Assembly: GCA_964421085.1 (NCBI GenBank) | Contig: CAYQVO010000017.1 | Coordinates: 1-64,000, forward strand | Reading direction: 5' to 3' | Origin: CAYQVO01 sp964421085 | GTDB lineage: Bacteria > Bdellovibrionota_C > UBA2361 > CAYQVO01 | DNA: 64,000 nt | Shown: one piece after another, positions 36,120 to 44,745 of the stretch | Numbering within the stretch: the stretch's first letter is position 1 | Layout: each line of letters begins with the position of its first letter | Notes under the pieces: generated by a model | What the model was told of the DNA's origin: nothing | The model's database searches: none | What the model saw: only the letters and a program-made list of their open reading frames with translations | Position numbers and translations under genes: made by a program

Positions 36120-37616
36120 CTATGACTCCTCTGCATCGGGCAGAGTGAAAGAAAGGGCGGTTCCTCTGCCGGGCTCCGACTCGGCGCGTATCTCTCCACC
36201 GTGTCCCTCTACTATTTCCCTGCAAATTGTCAATCCAAGGCCTGTGCCCCGGACGTTTGTGAGAGATTTCTGCGTGACCTGAAAAAAAGGCGTAAAGAGA
36301 TTCTGCACACTTTCCTTCGACATCCCTGCGCCTGTGTCTTCGACAATGACCCGGCACCCCTTCTCTTCCTTCACGGTCTTTATAGTGATGCTGCCGGTTG
36401 CAGTATAGTTCAGTGCGTTGTTAATCAGGTTGACGATGACCTGAGTAATCTTGTCCCGGTCCATTTTCACTTCACAGACTGTTGAATCGAGTTCCATTTT
36501 GAACGCAAGCCCCCGCTGGGCCGCCAGACTGCGCGAAGTTTCGCACACTTCGTGTACAATCGGGTTGATTTCGCCTTTTTCGAAATTAAAAGTAATCTTT
36601 CCCGCCTCCATTTTCTTGAAATCAAGGAAATCCGTGGTGAGCCTCATGAGCCGATCGATATTGTTCCTGATCATCCCGACTATTGTCCGCTGATCACTGT
36701 TGAGTTCACCTGTCTCTTCCTCAACAAGCAGATCCACTGCTGTTTTCATCGTCACAAGGGGAGAACGCAGTTCATGCGCAGCAATCGAGGTGAATTTCGA
36801 TCGCATCGCCATCATTTCCCTCAGAACCGCTTCGGATCTCTTTCTTTCGGTGATATCCGCGTGTGTCCCGACCATACGAAGCGGTGTTCCGTCATTTTTA
36901 CGGGCCATAACCTTGCCCCTGTCGAGAACCCATATGTATTCTCCGTTCCTGCTCTTCACTCTGTGCTCGTTCACATAAATCGGCGTCTCTCCTTCGAGAT
37001 GCTGCCGCACGCAATCGAGCACACTGTCCAGTTCTTCGGGGTGGACCCTGTCCTTCCATTCATCAAGACTATTTGTGATTTCATCAGGCTCGAAACCGAG
37101 CATTCGCTTCCACTGTTCGGAGAAAAAAACTTCGTTGGTTTCCAGGTTCCAGTCCCACACCCCTTCAGCGCTTCCTTCGAGCGCGAAGTGCCATCGCTCT
37201 TCGCTCTCTTTCAGGTCGCGCCGGAGTTCATGATGTTCCAGCGCCTGCCGGATAATAGTGCGAAATTCGTTCGGATCGTTCATCGGTTTTACGAGGTAGC
37301 GGTAAACCTCGCCGGAATTTATTGCGGCAAGGATCTGGGGAACGCCGATCTGCGCGCTGAGGGTCATGCGCACCGTATCGGGGCTCTTTTCCTTGACAAT
37401 CTTCAGAAGAGCGAGTCCGTCCATTTCCGGCATAAGAACATCGGTAACGACCAGATGGACAGGTTCCCGTTCGAGTATATCGACGCACTCCTGACCTGTG
37501 CGGCAGAAATGCTTCCTGTAAGGCTCGCGAATCAGGAGCCTCTCCATAGCGGTGAGAACGGGCGGTTCATCGTCGACGAAAACTACCGTTGCGTCCTTGA
37601 AGTCTCTCATCGGCAT
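36120..37616 (-). CDS. REC-PAS histidine kinase
   Basis: A 498-residue cytoplasmic sensor. An N-terminal receiver (about residues 8-125) has VVFVDDEPPV, the acceptor Asp in LVVTDVLMPEMDG and a Lys in YLVKPMND. A PAS/PAC region (about 140-265) has EGSAEGVWDWNLETNEVFFS, ending in GTHADITERKRSE. The HisKA box has AAHELRSPLVTMK, and the ATPase has N-box NLINNALNYTATG, G1 VEDTGAGMS, F-box and G2 GTGLGLTIC. No membrane segment is present, so the signal is intracellular. The frame also opens at an ATG at 37634; the ATG at 37616 has AGGA 7 nt upstream. The following CheY-like gene is the likely partner. Confidence 0.92.
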   Translation of the reverse strand: MPMRDFKDATVVFVDDEPPVLTAMERLLIREPYRKHFCRTGQECVDILEREPVHLVVTDVLMPEMDGLALLKIVKEKSPDTVRMTLSAQIGVPQILAAINSGEVYRYLVKPMNDPNEFRTIIRQALEHHELRRDLKESEERWHFALEGSAEGVWDWNLETNEVFFSEQWKRMLGFEPDEITNSLDEWKDRVHPEELDSVLDCVRQHLEGETPIYVNEHRVKSRNGEYIWVLDRGKVMARKNDGTPLRMVGTHADITERKRSEAVLREMMAMRSKFTSIAAHELRSPLVTMKTAVDLLVEEETGELNSDQRTIVGMIRNNIDRLMRLTTDFLDFKKMEAGKITFNFEKGEINPIVHEVCETSRSLAAQRGLAFKMELDSTVCEVKMDRDKITQVIVNLINNALNYTATGSITIKTVKEEKGCRVIVEDTGAGMSKESVQNLFTPFFQVTQKSLTNVRGTGLGLTICREIVEGHGGEIRAESEPGRGTALSFTLPDAEES

Positions 37617-37758
37617 GCTGAAATCCTGATTCATATAGAGCGTAATCTAATACTGAGACGACGGCCATACCAGACAAAAGCCGCGCCGGCACTCATTCCG
37701 AGCAACTTTTCCGGGATTTCTTCGATTACTGATCGGTAATTTTCAGTGAGGAGAAATC

Positions 37759-38094
37759 ATGAAGAGAAAAAAACAGCGCGGATTTAGACCTGGCGATATT
37801 GTCAAGCTTGTCCGGCCGATTCCCGGACTTCCGAAAGGAGGATACTTTCGGGTGAAAGATACAAGGCCTCCCTTTCTCGAGCTTTCGGTGGGTTCCATCG
37901 TGACCGGCGTGCCTCTCGAAGCTTCCGGATTCTTCAAGCCGGCAAACGGACAACACCCGGACTGGGATGAAGAGGAAATATCGTTCCAGCGCGCTTTATG
38001 CGCGTTCCTCGAGAAAATGGGGACAAGGTGTCCTCACTGCGAGGAAGCCTTGAAAAAGAAAGAGGCGGCAATGTCGCAGAGGCTGCTGCAGTAA
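37759..38094 (+). CDS. Small basic protein with C-terminal CPHC motif, unknown
   Basis: I do not recognise the family. The 111-residue soluble protein begins with a Lys/Arg-rich stretch followed by GDIVKLVRPIPGLPKGGYFRVKDT, which resembles an SH3-like or KOW-type beta barrel. It ends with RCPHCEEALKKKEAAM; the lone CxxC could be redox-active or half of a metal site. AGGAG lies 5 nt before the ATG, which supports expression. It is divergent from the kinase gene and convergent with the LivK-like gene at 38167. Confidence 0.68.
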   Translation: MKRKKQRGFRPGDIVKLVRPIPGLPKGGYFRVKDTRPPFLELSVGSIVTGVPLEASGFFKPANGQHPDWDEEEISFQRALCAFLEKMGTRCPHCEEALKKKEAAMSQRLLQ

Positions 38095-38166
38095 GTTCGC
38101 AGGGGCCGAACCGGGCCTCGCCCGCGGCAATCTCCAGTCGTCATTTTTGAAGACCTTTTACGGTCC

Positions 38167-39219
38167 CTAAGATCCCTCCATCGCCACAAACCCTTGCGGC
38201 GTAATCCTCCTCAACTCCGCAGGAAGGTTGAAATACCCTTCGGGATTCAGGCCGTAGGTTCCCATTATCCCGTGAAAATCCTTCACTTCATGGAGAAATC
38301 CGTTCATATCGGACGAAGCGGAAGCCTCAATAAAAAGCTTTGCCGAGTCATAACCATTGGGTGTAGCAAGCTTCGGCAGTTCATCAAAGGCGGCCCTGTA
38401 TCTCTCCGCAAATCCCGGATCTCTGACGACATTTCCCGTCACGAACCATGTGCCATAGAGCGCCCCCTCGGCATTCTGCACCTGTGACCAGTCATCCACG
38501 GCATGCGCGGAGAAAAGCTCTCCTTTGAATCCCATCTGCCTGAGCTGTTTCGGAAAGATCGCCGCAGGACCGGGAAGAAAAACATTGTAAACGGCATCGG
38601 CATTTATGGCCTTGATTTTGGTGATTTCAGCCCGAAAGTCCGTTTCGCCAGTGTTCAACTCAAAAGATGCCGCAACTCGATCGGGAAGATCCTTTTTGAA
38701 CGCTTCACTGAGCGCAATCATTGCATCGTGAGCCGACACGATTACAGCAACGCGTTTAAATCCCCGCTTTTTCACCTCCTTCACCACAACTTCGTTTTCC
38801 ACATCAGTATTCAGAAAGTGCATCATGACATGCTTTTTTCCCTCGAAGATCTTCTTTGAATTTCCGAGGGCAATCATGGGAATCTTCGCATCTTCCGCGA
38901 TTCCATTCACGGCAAGGGATGTGTTGGATCCGAGGACTATCAGTCCGTCCACACGGTCTTCTCCGATGAGTTTCCTCACGGCCGCCGCGGTTCTCTTTGC
39001 ATCAAAGCCGTCATCCTCAAAGATGAATTCCACTCTGTTATCCGGATCGTTTTCCCTGTCGGCGAGAATAATGGCGTTGCGCACGCCTGTGCCTACGGAC
39101 GCGAGGTTTCCCGTAACGCCGACACAAACGCCGATTTTCCGTTTAACGGGAGCCTCAGCGGAAAGAGGAGAAACGAAGGACAGAGTAAGGATCGTAAAAA
39201 TTGAAAACAATTCTTTCAT
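38167..39219 (-). CDS. Periplasmic ligand-binding protein, LivK/type 1 family (orphan)
   Basis: A 350-residue secreted protein of the branched-chain amino acid receptor fold. The signal peptide (about residues 1-21) ends SPLSA. GVCVGVTGNLASVGTGVRNAIILA, VDGLIVLGSNTSLAVNGIAED and the domain-2 VAVIVSAHDAMIALSEAFK follow. The second lobe has DFRAEITKIKAINADAVYNVFLPG, ending in a typical TPNGYDSAKLFIEA. The frame extends to 39249, but the ATG at 39219 has AAAGG 4 nt upstream and begins the signal peptide. No ABC permease or ATPase gene is adjacent. It could feed a remote transporter or act as a sensor. Confidence 0.9.
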   Translation of the reverse strand: MKELFSIFTILTLSFVSPLSAEAPVKRKIGVCVGVTGNLASVGTGVRNAIILADRENDPDNRVEFIFEDDGFDAKRTAAAVRKLIGEDRVDGLIVLGSNTSLAVNGIAEDAKIPMIALGNSKKIFEGKKHVMMHFLNTDVENEVVVKEVKKRGFKRVAVIVSAHDAMIALSEAFKKDLPDRVAASFELNTGETDFRAEITKIKAINADAVYNVFLPGPAAIFPKQLRQMGFKGELFSAHAVDDWSQVQNAEGALYGTWFVTGNVVRDPGFAERYRAAFDELPKLATPNGYDSAKLFIEASASSDMNGFLHEVKDFHGIMGTYGLNPEGYFNLPAELRRITPQGFVAMEGS

Positions 39220-39285
39220 ATCGCCTTTCCCTTCAAAAAGTTGATGCATGTTTGACGCAGATCGTCATTGCGACGGCGCGGAACT

Positions 39286-40952
39286 TCACGCACCCACTGT
39301 TTCACTCACAATCTCGCAGGCCTGCTCGATGATCCTGTCCAGATGCTCCCGGCTTGTGAAGCTCTCGGCGTAGACCTTGTAGATATTCTCGGTTCCCGAC
39401 GGACGCGCTGCAAACCAGCCGTCTTTCGTGGTCACTTTGATCCCGCCGAAAGGCTCGTTGTTTCCGGGCGCATTCACAAGCTTCTGAAGGATCGGCTCTC
39501 CGGCAAGTTCTGCCGCCTTCACAGACTGGGGTGTCATCTTTTTGAAGCCCGCCTTTTCTTCCGGCGTAGACGCCTGATCAATCCTCCTGTAATAGGGCCT
39601 GCCGAACTCCGAGGCGATCTCTTCGAAATGCTGCCCCGGGTCCTTCCCCGTGACGGCTGTAATCTCGGCGGCAAGAAGATCCATGATGATGCCGTCCTTG
39701 TCGGTTGTCCAAACCGTGCCGTCTGTGCGGAGAAACGCAGCGCCTGCGCTTTCCTCTCCGCCGAAACCAAGCGTGCCGGTCAAAAAACCCTCGACAAACC
39801 ACTTGAATCCGACAGGAACTTCGAAGAGAGGCCGCCCAATTGCCGCCGCGACGCGATCTATTATGCCGCTGCTGACAAGAGTCTTTCCGACACAAAGTGA
39901 TGAAGGCCACTCGCTGCGGTGCGAGAAGAGATATCTGATGGATACCGCAAGGTAGTGGTTCGGATCCATCAGCCCCGACGACCTGGTCACAATACCGTGC
40001 CGGTCTGAATCGGGATCGTTGCCGAACGCAATGTCATATTCATCTTTAAGCCCGATAAGATTGACCATGGCTTCCCTGCTCGAGCAGTCCATTCGTATTT
40101 TTCCGTCGTGATCGACTGTCATGAACGAAAATTTCGGATCGACCTTCGGGTTTACAATGTCGATATCCAGCCCGTAAAGCTCCGAGATCGGCTGCCAGTA
40201 GTTGATTGACGCTCCCCCCAGGGGATCGACTCCGAGCCTGAGTCCTGACGTCCTGATCCTTTCCATCTGCACGACAGCGCCGAGATCTTTTATGTATGGA
40301 ACCATATAGTCGTACGCTGAAGTTGTTCCCGCTTTGAAGGCGCTCTCAAAAGAAATCCGCTTCACGTCCTTGTTGCCGCCGCGCATAAGTTCGTTCGCGC
40401 GNNNNNNNNNNNNNNNNNNNNNNNNNNNNNNNNNNNNNNNNNNNNNNNNNNNNNNNNNNNNNNNNNNNNNNNNNNNNNNNNNNNNNNNNNNNNNNNNNNN
40501 NNNNNNNNNNNNNNNNNNNNNNNNNNNNNNNNNNNNNNNNNTCCCTCTGTCCGGCCGCGGTTATAGCAGAGTATGGCGTGGGAAATCACAGGAGTCGGAG
40601 TAAAGCCGTCATTCTTTTGAATACGGACATGGACACTGTTTGCGGCGAGGACTTCAAGAGCCGTCCTTTCAGCCGGGATGGAGAGCGCATGAGTGTCTTT
40701 CCCCATGAAGAGGGGACCCGTTATTCCTTCCTTTGCTCTGTAGTCGCAGATAGCCTGCGTGACAGCAAGAATATGCGTCTCTGTGAAATTGCCGGCGAGC
40801 GAAGATCCCCTGTGCCCGCTTGTGCCGAAACTTACAAGGTGCTGCGGATTCGAAAGGTCGGGCTTCTGTTCGTAATATTCCTTCTCAAGCTTCGCAACAT
40901 TTACAAGTATCGATTCTGGTGCGGGTTTTCCCGCCAGTGGACTTCTCGCCAT
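39286..40952 (-). CDS. pgm: Phosphoglucomutase, alpha-D-glucose type (interrupted by gap)
   Basis: Interconverts glucose 1- and 6-phosphate. The N-terminal part (40952 down to the gap) has [10 protein letters not shown] and [17 protein letters not shown]. The gap removes the phosphoserine loop (TPSHNP region) and resumes at RANELMRGG. The C-terminal part has [28 protein letters not shown], the metal loop [43 protein letters not shown] and [17 protein letters not shown]. Everything fits the E. coli Pgm type (about 546 residues). By analogy with that enzyme the missing part should encode about 38-40 residues, so the 140-N gap is roughly but not exactly sized and breaks the raw frame. A mild Shine-Dalgarno (GAGAGGAA) precedes the ATG. 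Confidence 0.92.
40402..40541. other. Assembly gap (140 N) inside pgm
   Basis: The Ns hide the catalytic serine loop of phosphoglucomutase. The length is not compatible with a continuous frame, so it is an estimate. Confidence 0.98.
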
Positions 40953-41061
40953 GATTTCCTCTCTTTTTGAAAGTTCAGAAGTGCCCTGATTGAACCGTAT
41001 TTGGGGCGAAAAATAAAGCTCAGTCTTTCACGAGACCCGCGCGGAAGCTAGACTTGGAATT

Positions 41062-42858
41062 GTGAACGGGTCTCGGACAATGATAGGCATCCGAAGCAGA
41101 CTGCAGAGGCGGCATATTCTCCTGTGGCTCCTGCTGTTTCTGCCCGCGGCTGTCTATCTTCTGTCCGTTGGATGGCTCATATCGTTTTTCAGTCATTCCG
41201 GAACAGTCGCATTTCTTATCGCGGGGACAGTCGTTCTCCTTTTCACCGCCTGGCGCAGACGCTGTTTCAGGCGTTACACGCTTCTCGATGCCGCGCGGTA
41301 TCTGGACGACCTGCTTCAGAGCAAGGACAGATTCGTAAGTTTCGTGGAGCTTGCGCCCGTCGATGAACCAGGAAAACTCGAATTCCTTGGAACGCAGCTT
41401 GATCACCTCCTTGAAACGTGTACTGACGACCTCTCGCCCCGGTTTCAACTTCCGAAATATTTTTTCCCATATCTCTTCGGTGCGGCAGTTCCGCTCATGG
41501 GCGCTCTGGTTCTTTTCGGGCGGGAGTCTTTAAAACCAGTGATTAACGAAAACCAGGTTGCGCTGATCGACGCAGTTCTCGAGAAGAGGGAAGACCTCCC
41601 TCCTGAACTGGTTGAAAAGCTCGAAAGCTTGAAAGACGCCCTCGAAGAACATCCTCTGCTCGACGCGCCTGTGGCAGAAGCGCTTGCCGAAGCCGATGAA
41701 CAAATAAAAGAGTCTCTCGAATCGGAATCCAGAGGAGGAGGCCCGGCTAAAATAATAGATGAACCCACTCCCACGCCAGTTAACCCCGAAGCGGGACCTT
41801 CTTCTCCCTCGCCAACTCCCACGCCCACACCTCCAGGCGCCCAGTCCGACCAGCAGAAAAAGGAAGGTTCCTCCGACAGGCAGGATCAGCAACAGCAGCA
41901 GCAGTCAGAAAAGCAGGAAGGGCAGAAACAGGACCAGCAGAGCAAAGAAGGCAAAGGCAAGGACGGAAAGCAGCAGAATCAGTCTCAGCAGTCACAGCAG
42001 AGTTCGCAGGGGAATGGACAGGGGCAGGGAAATGCGGAAGGCTCCGGCGAGGGCCGGCAGCAGAGTGGTCAGGGAAGCGGCGAAAAGCAGTCTGAGTCAA
42101 AGCAGGAAGACAGTTCAGCCCGGGGAAAGCAGGATGGAAAGGGCAAGGGACAGCAGAGCGCCGAAGACAAAGAGTCAAAAGAAGGAGAGGGGCAGTCGAA
42201 TGCCGGTAAAGAAGGCGCCGAAAAGAAGGGCGACAAAGAAGGAGACAGCAGGGGAAACGAGCAGGGAGATAAAAAAGATCAGCAGCAGAAAGGCGATCAG
42301 CAGGGAATGGACGACGCAAAAAAAGCGATCGATCAGATCAAAAAAGACATGGATAAAGAAAAGGGAAAGAGCGAAGAAAAGGAAAGAGGAAAAGGGAAAG
42401 ACTCCGGAAAAGAGCAGGGTAAAAATAAAGATCGGAACTCCGCACAAGGAGAGGACGGACAACAGGGAAAGGGAGAGAACAAAAGCGAGTCGGGCAGGCC
42501 CCCTGAGAAAGACGGCGAAAAAGACGACAAAGATTCCGACAAACAGCGGGGCAAAAGTGAGGGGAAAAGCGCTCTGCCTGCTCCAGGAGAAACAGGAGAA
42601 ACGCCTGCCCCGGGCCCGCAGCAGGGAACGGAAGAACAGGAACGAAGCCGGGCTGCTGAAGTCAATATCGATGCTCCTGAAGATGAACAGTTCGACAGCC
42701 GGCATGCCGAAAAGGATGGAGAATCCGTGCAGAATAAAAAGGGAGCTGTACCAAAGACCAGTCTTGCCGACGTCCAGCTTTCAAAGCCCGAGAGCCGCGA
42801 AACCGGGGAAGAGCAGTATATCCCGCCGGAATATGAGAGCATTTTGTCGGGAAGATGA
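41062..42858 (+). CDS. Membrane-anchored Gln/Lys/Gly-rich protein, Bat-system-like
   Basis: A 598-residue protein. Two N-terminal membrane helices (about 18-60) and a third near residues 137-152 are followed by a coiled-coil segment with EKLESLKDALEEHPLLD. Then come a Pro/Thr linker (PTPTPVNPEAGPSSPSPTPT) and about 320 residues of low-complexity Gln, Lys, Gly, Ser and Glu. The C-terminus, EEQYIPPEYESILSGR, resembles the IPPEYR-type end of membrane proteins encoded beside MoxR/DUF58/vWA (Bat) genes. That operon lies 8 kb away at 50568-56982, so this may be a detached partner. The start is GTG; an ATG six codons on is possible. The CAG-rich stretch near 41887 encodes the polyglutamine. Function unknown. 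Confidence 0.68.
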   Translation: MNGSRTMIGIRSRLQRRHILLWLLLFLPAAVYLLSVGWLISFFSHSGTVAFLIAGTVVLLFTAWRRRCFRRYTLLDAARYLDDLLQSKDRFVSFVELAPVDEPGKLEFLGTQLDHLLETCTDDLSPRFQLPKYFFPYLFGAAVPLMGALVLFGRESLKPVINENQVALIDAVLEKREDLPPELVEKLESLKDALEEHPLLDAPVAEALAEADEQIKESLESESRGGGPAKIIDEPTPTPVNPEAGPSSPSPTPTPTPPGAQSDQQKKEGSSDRQDQQQQQQSEKQEGQKQDQQSKEGKGKDGKQQNQSQQSQQSSQGNGQGQGNAEGSGEGRQQSGQGSGEKQSESKQEDSSARGKQDGKGKGQQSAEDKESKEGEGQSNAGKEGAEKKGDKEGDSRGNEQGDKKDQQQKGDQQGMDDAKKAIDQIKKDMDKEKGKSEEKERGKGKDSGKEQGKNKDRNSAQGEDGQQGKGENKSESGRPPEKDGEKDDKDSDKQRGKSEGKSALPAPGETGETPAPGPQQGTEEQERSRAAEVNIDAPEDEQFDSRHAEKDGESVQNKKGAVPKTSLADVQLSKPESRETGEEQYIPPEYESILSGR

Positions 42859-42921
42859 GATTTTTTCTTCTCTGTCACGTCGCTGTTCCCTCCTCCTTCC
42901 CTCTGGTTTACTCTACCACCC

Positions 42922-44031
42922 ATGAAAATCCTCCCCCTGCTTGTGCTCCTCCTCCTTCCTGTTTCAACCGTCTCCGCCCAGCAGACTGAAATCCCCATCG
43001 GGTTTATCGGGCCATTGACAGGTGACGCCGCTCACTTCGGAATTGAGGCAAGGAACGCTGTTGATATCGCGGTAAATGAGATCAACAGCAAAGATTATGT
43101 TCCCGGCATCAGACTGAAAGTGATTTATGAAGACGGGAGATGCAACGGCAGGGATGCGACATCAGCTGCCCGGAAACTGGTCGACATCGATCATGTCCCG
43201 GTAATCCTCGGCGGTCTGTGCAGTTCTGAAACTCTTGCAGCTGCGAACGTCACTGAAACAGCGAAGGTGATACTGTTCTCTTCCTTCTCATCGAACCCTC
43301 TGATCACAAATTCCGGAGATTTTGTTTTTCGAAACTGCGTAAACGATCTCGAAGGCGGCGCGCGCGCGGCCCGGCTTGTAAAGGAGCGGGGATATAAAAG
43401 ACCTGCCGCCATCTCCGAGAACACGGATTTCACGCTTGGTCTCCGAAATGCCTTTACCGCAAATCTCTCCGCATACGGCCTGAATGCTGTCGCAGACGAG
43501 ACGTACAATACGCCCGATACCGACTTCAGGAGCATCCTTCTTAAAGTAAACAGCAGAAATCCCGACGTTATATTCTTAAGCCCTCAGAGTGGTGTGAAAG
43601 GAGGGCTTTTAGCCAGGCAGATCCGGAACATGAAACTGCCCGCTGCAATCATTGGAAACAACGTCTTTGCCGCGGCAGATGCGGGCGAGGCAGCCGGCGG
43701 AATCGAAAAGCTCGAGGGGATGCTGCTGGTCGACGCTCCTGCGACGACCACACCGCGCGCAATGGAACTCCTGCGCGAATACAGGGAGCTTTACGGAGAA
43801 CAGATTCAGGCGGAATACTCCATAGCGTTTTCCTATGATGCTGCATACCTTATGGCCGACGCTATCCGGAACGCGGGTCTCGACACCGAAAAAATACGGG
43901 ACTATCTTTACAATCTTTCTGAATTCAAGGGGGTTGCGTATAGTTACCATTTCGACGGTAATGGCGACGTAGTCGGCGTGTCTTACGTGGCAAAACAGAT
44001 TCGAGGAGGGAAGATCGAACAGCTTGATTAG
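42922..44031 (+). CDS. Periplasmic ligand-binding protein, LivK/type 1 family (orphan)
   Basis: A 369-residue secreted receptor. The signal peptide is about 1-19, ending STVSA. IPIGFIGPLTGDAAHFGIEARNAVDIAVNEIN is the classic start of the family; VPVILGGLCSSETLAAANVT and DFRSILLKVNSRNPDVIFLS follow. The C-terminal lobe has YSIAFSYDAAYLMADAIRNAG, then VAYSYHFDGNGDVVGVSYVAKQI. Three cysteines occur in the first half. It is only distantly similar to the orphan at 38167 and again has no transporter genes next to it. The downstream HD gene may overlap its end, suggesting a sensing or signalling link. Confidence 0.9.
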   Translation: MKILPLLVLLLLPVSTVSAQQTEIPIGFIGPLTGDAAHFGIEARNAVDIAVNEINSKDYVPGIRLKVIYEDGRCNGRDATSAARKLVDIDHVPVILGGLCSSETLAAANVTETAKVILFSSFSSNPLITNSGDFVFRNCVNDLEGGARAARLVKERGYKRPAAISENTDFTLGLRNAFTANLSAYGLNAVADETYNTPDTDFRSILLKVNSRNPDVIFLSPQSGVKGGLLARQIRNMKLPAAIIGNNVFAAADAGEAAGGIEKLEGMLLVDAPATTTPRAMELLREYRELYGEQIQAEYSIAFSYDAAYLMADAIRNAGLDTEKIRDYLYNLSEFKGVAYSYHFDGNGDVVGVSYVAKQIRGGKIEQLD

Positions 44032-44745
44032 AGGATCTGCGTTTCATTTTGACAGGCAAAAGCTTCCCTCGTTTCTTACTCCTTCCCGGGTGGAAGGGGA
44101 GATTGCGCGCATTTCGAAAATCCCTGTGATCGCCGCAGGACTGCACATGCTCAACAGCCTGCCGCCGGGAGCGTACTCGGAGCAGTGATAGTTCTTGCCC
44201 TCGTGGGAAAACTCTCTGAAACCGAAGTCGAAACGCTTGCAATCGCTGCCGCGTTCCACGATCTCGGCTTTATCGCCGCCACGTCCGGCGAGCCCGAGAT
44301 GCTTTACCTGAACGAGCACCGCGGCGCCCAGCTCGCGGCGGCATCAATGGACCGGTTCAACCATCCGAAGGATAAGGTCAGGGCCGTTCAGGAGATGATT
44401 CTCGACACCGCGCTTACCCTGACCATAGAAGAAACCACTGTTGAGCAGGGAATTCTCCGGAACCCTCTCAGTCCATACCTTCTGGACGCCGACCTCCATA
44501 ACCTCGGAACCGACATATTTCTTCCGAGCACATTGAAACTCTTCAATGAACGATTCGGAGAAAACGTCCCATCGCTGAATGAGTTGAAAAAAATTCCTGC
44601 CGGCCTGAAGTTCATGCAGGACTCCTGGAGATTCGTTTCTCACCACGAGTGGAAGACTGAAAGCGCGCACATTCTTTTCTCGGATAAAAAGCAGCAGAAC
44701 CTGAACGAACTACGCCGGATTCTCGACGATGGGAAGCAAGAATGA
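44024..44745 (+). pseudogene. HD-domain phosphohydrolase, frameshifted
   Basis: A TTG at 44024, overlapping the end of the LivK-like gene, opens a frame reading IARISKIPVIAAGLHMLNSL and then PPGAYSEQ before a stop at 44186-44188. The next frame starts at GTG 44185 and reads VIVLALVGKLSETEVETLAIAAAFHDLGF, then NEHRGAQLAA and DADLHNLG. HD-family proteins normally run LPPGxxYHxxxHTxxV across this junction, so a few bases (about a His-Thr pair) seem to be missing. Either the gene is broken or there is an assembly error. The C-terminal part keeps the HD and DxxxH residues. Its end overlaps the convergent GAF kinase by 36 nt. Confidence 0.6.

Noticed and set aside
36552..37739. Long plus-strand open frame opposite the REC-PAS kinase
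   Set aside because: It is the antisense shadow of a gene with clear receiver, PAS, HisKA and ATPase motifs.
40362..40603. Apparent frameshift and loss of the active-site loop in pgm
   Set aside because: It coincides with the 140-N gap, so the loss cannot be judged.
41880..41910. CAG-rich run as a possible repeat array
   Set aside because: It encodes a short polyglutamine stretch within a low-complexity domain and has no regular spacers.
42175..42998. Phe/Ser/Leu-rich minus-strand frames opposite the Gln/Lys-rich gene
   Set aside because: They are antisense shadows caused by the Gln/Lys/Glu codon bias of the plus-strand gene.
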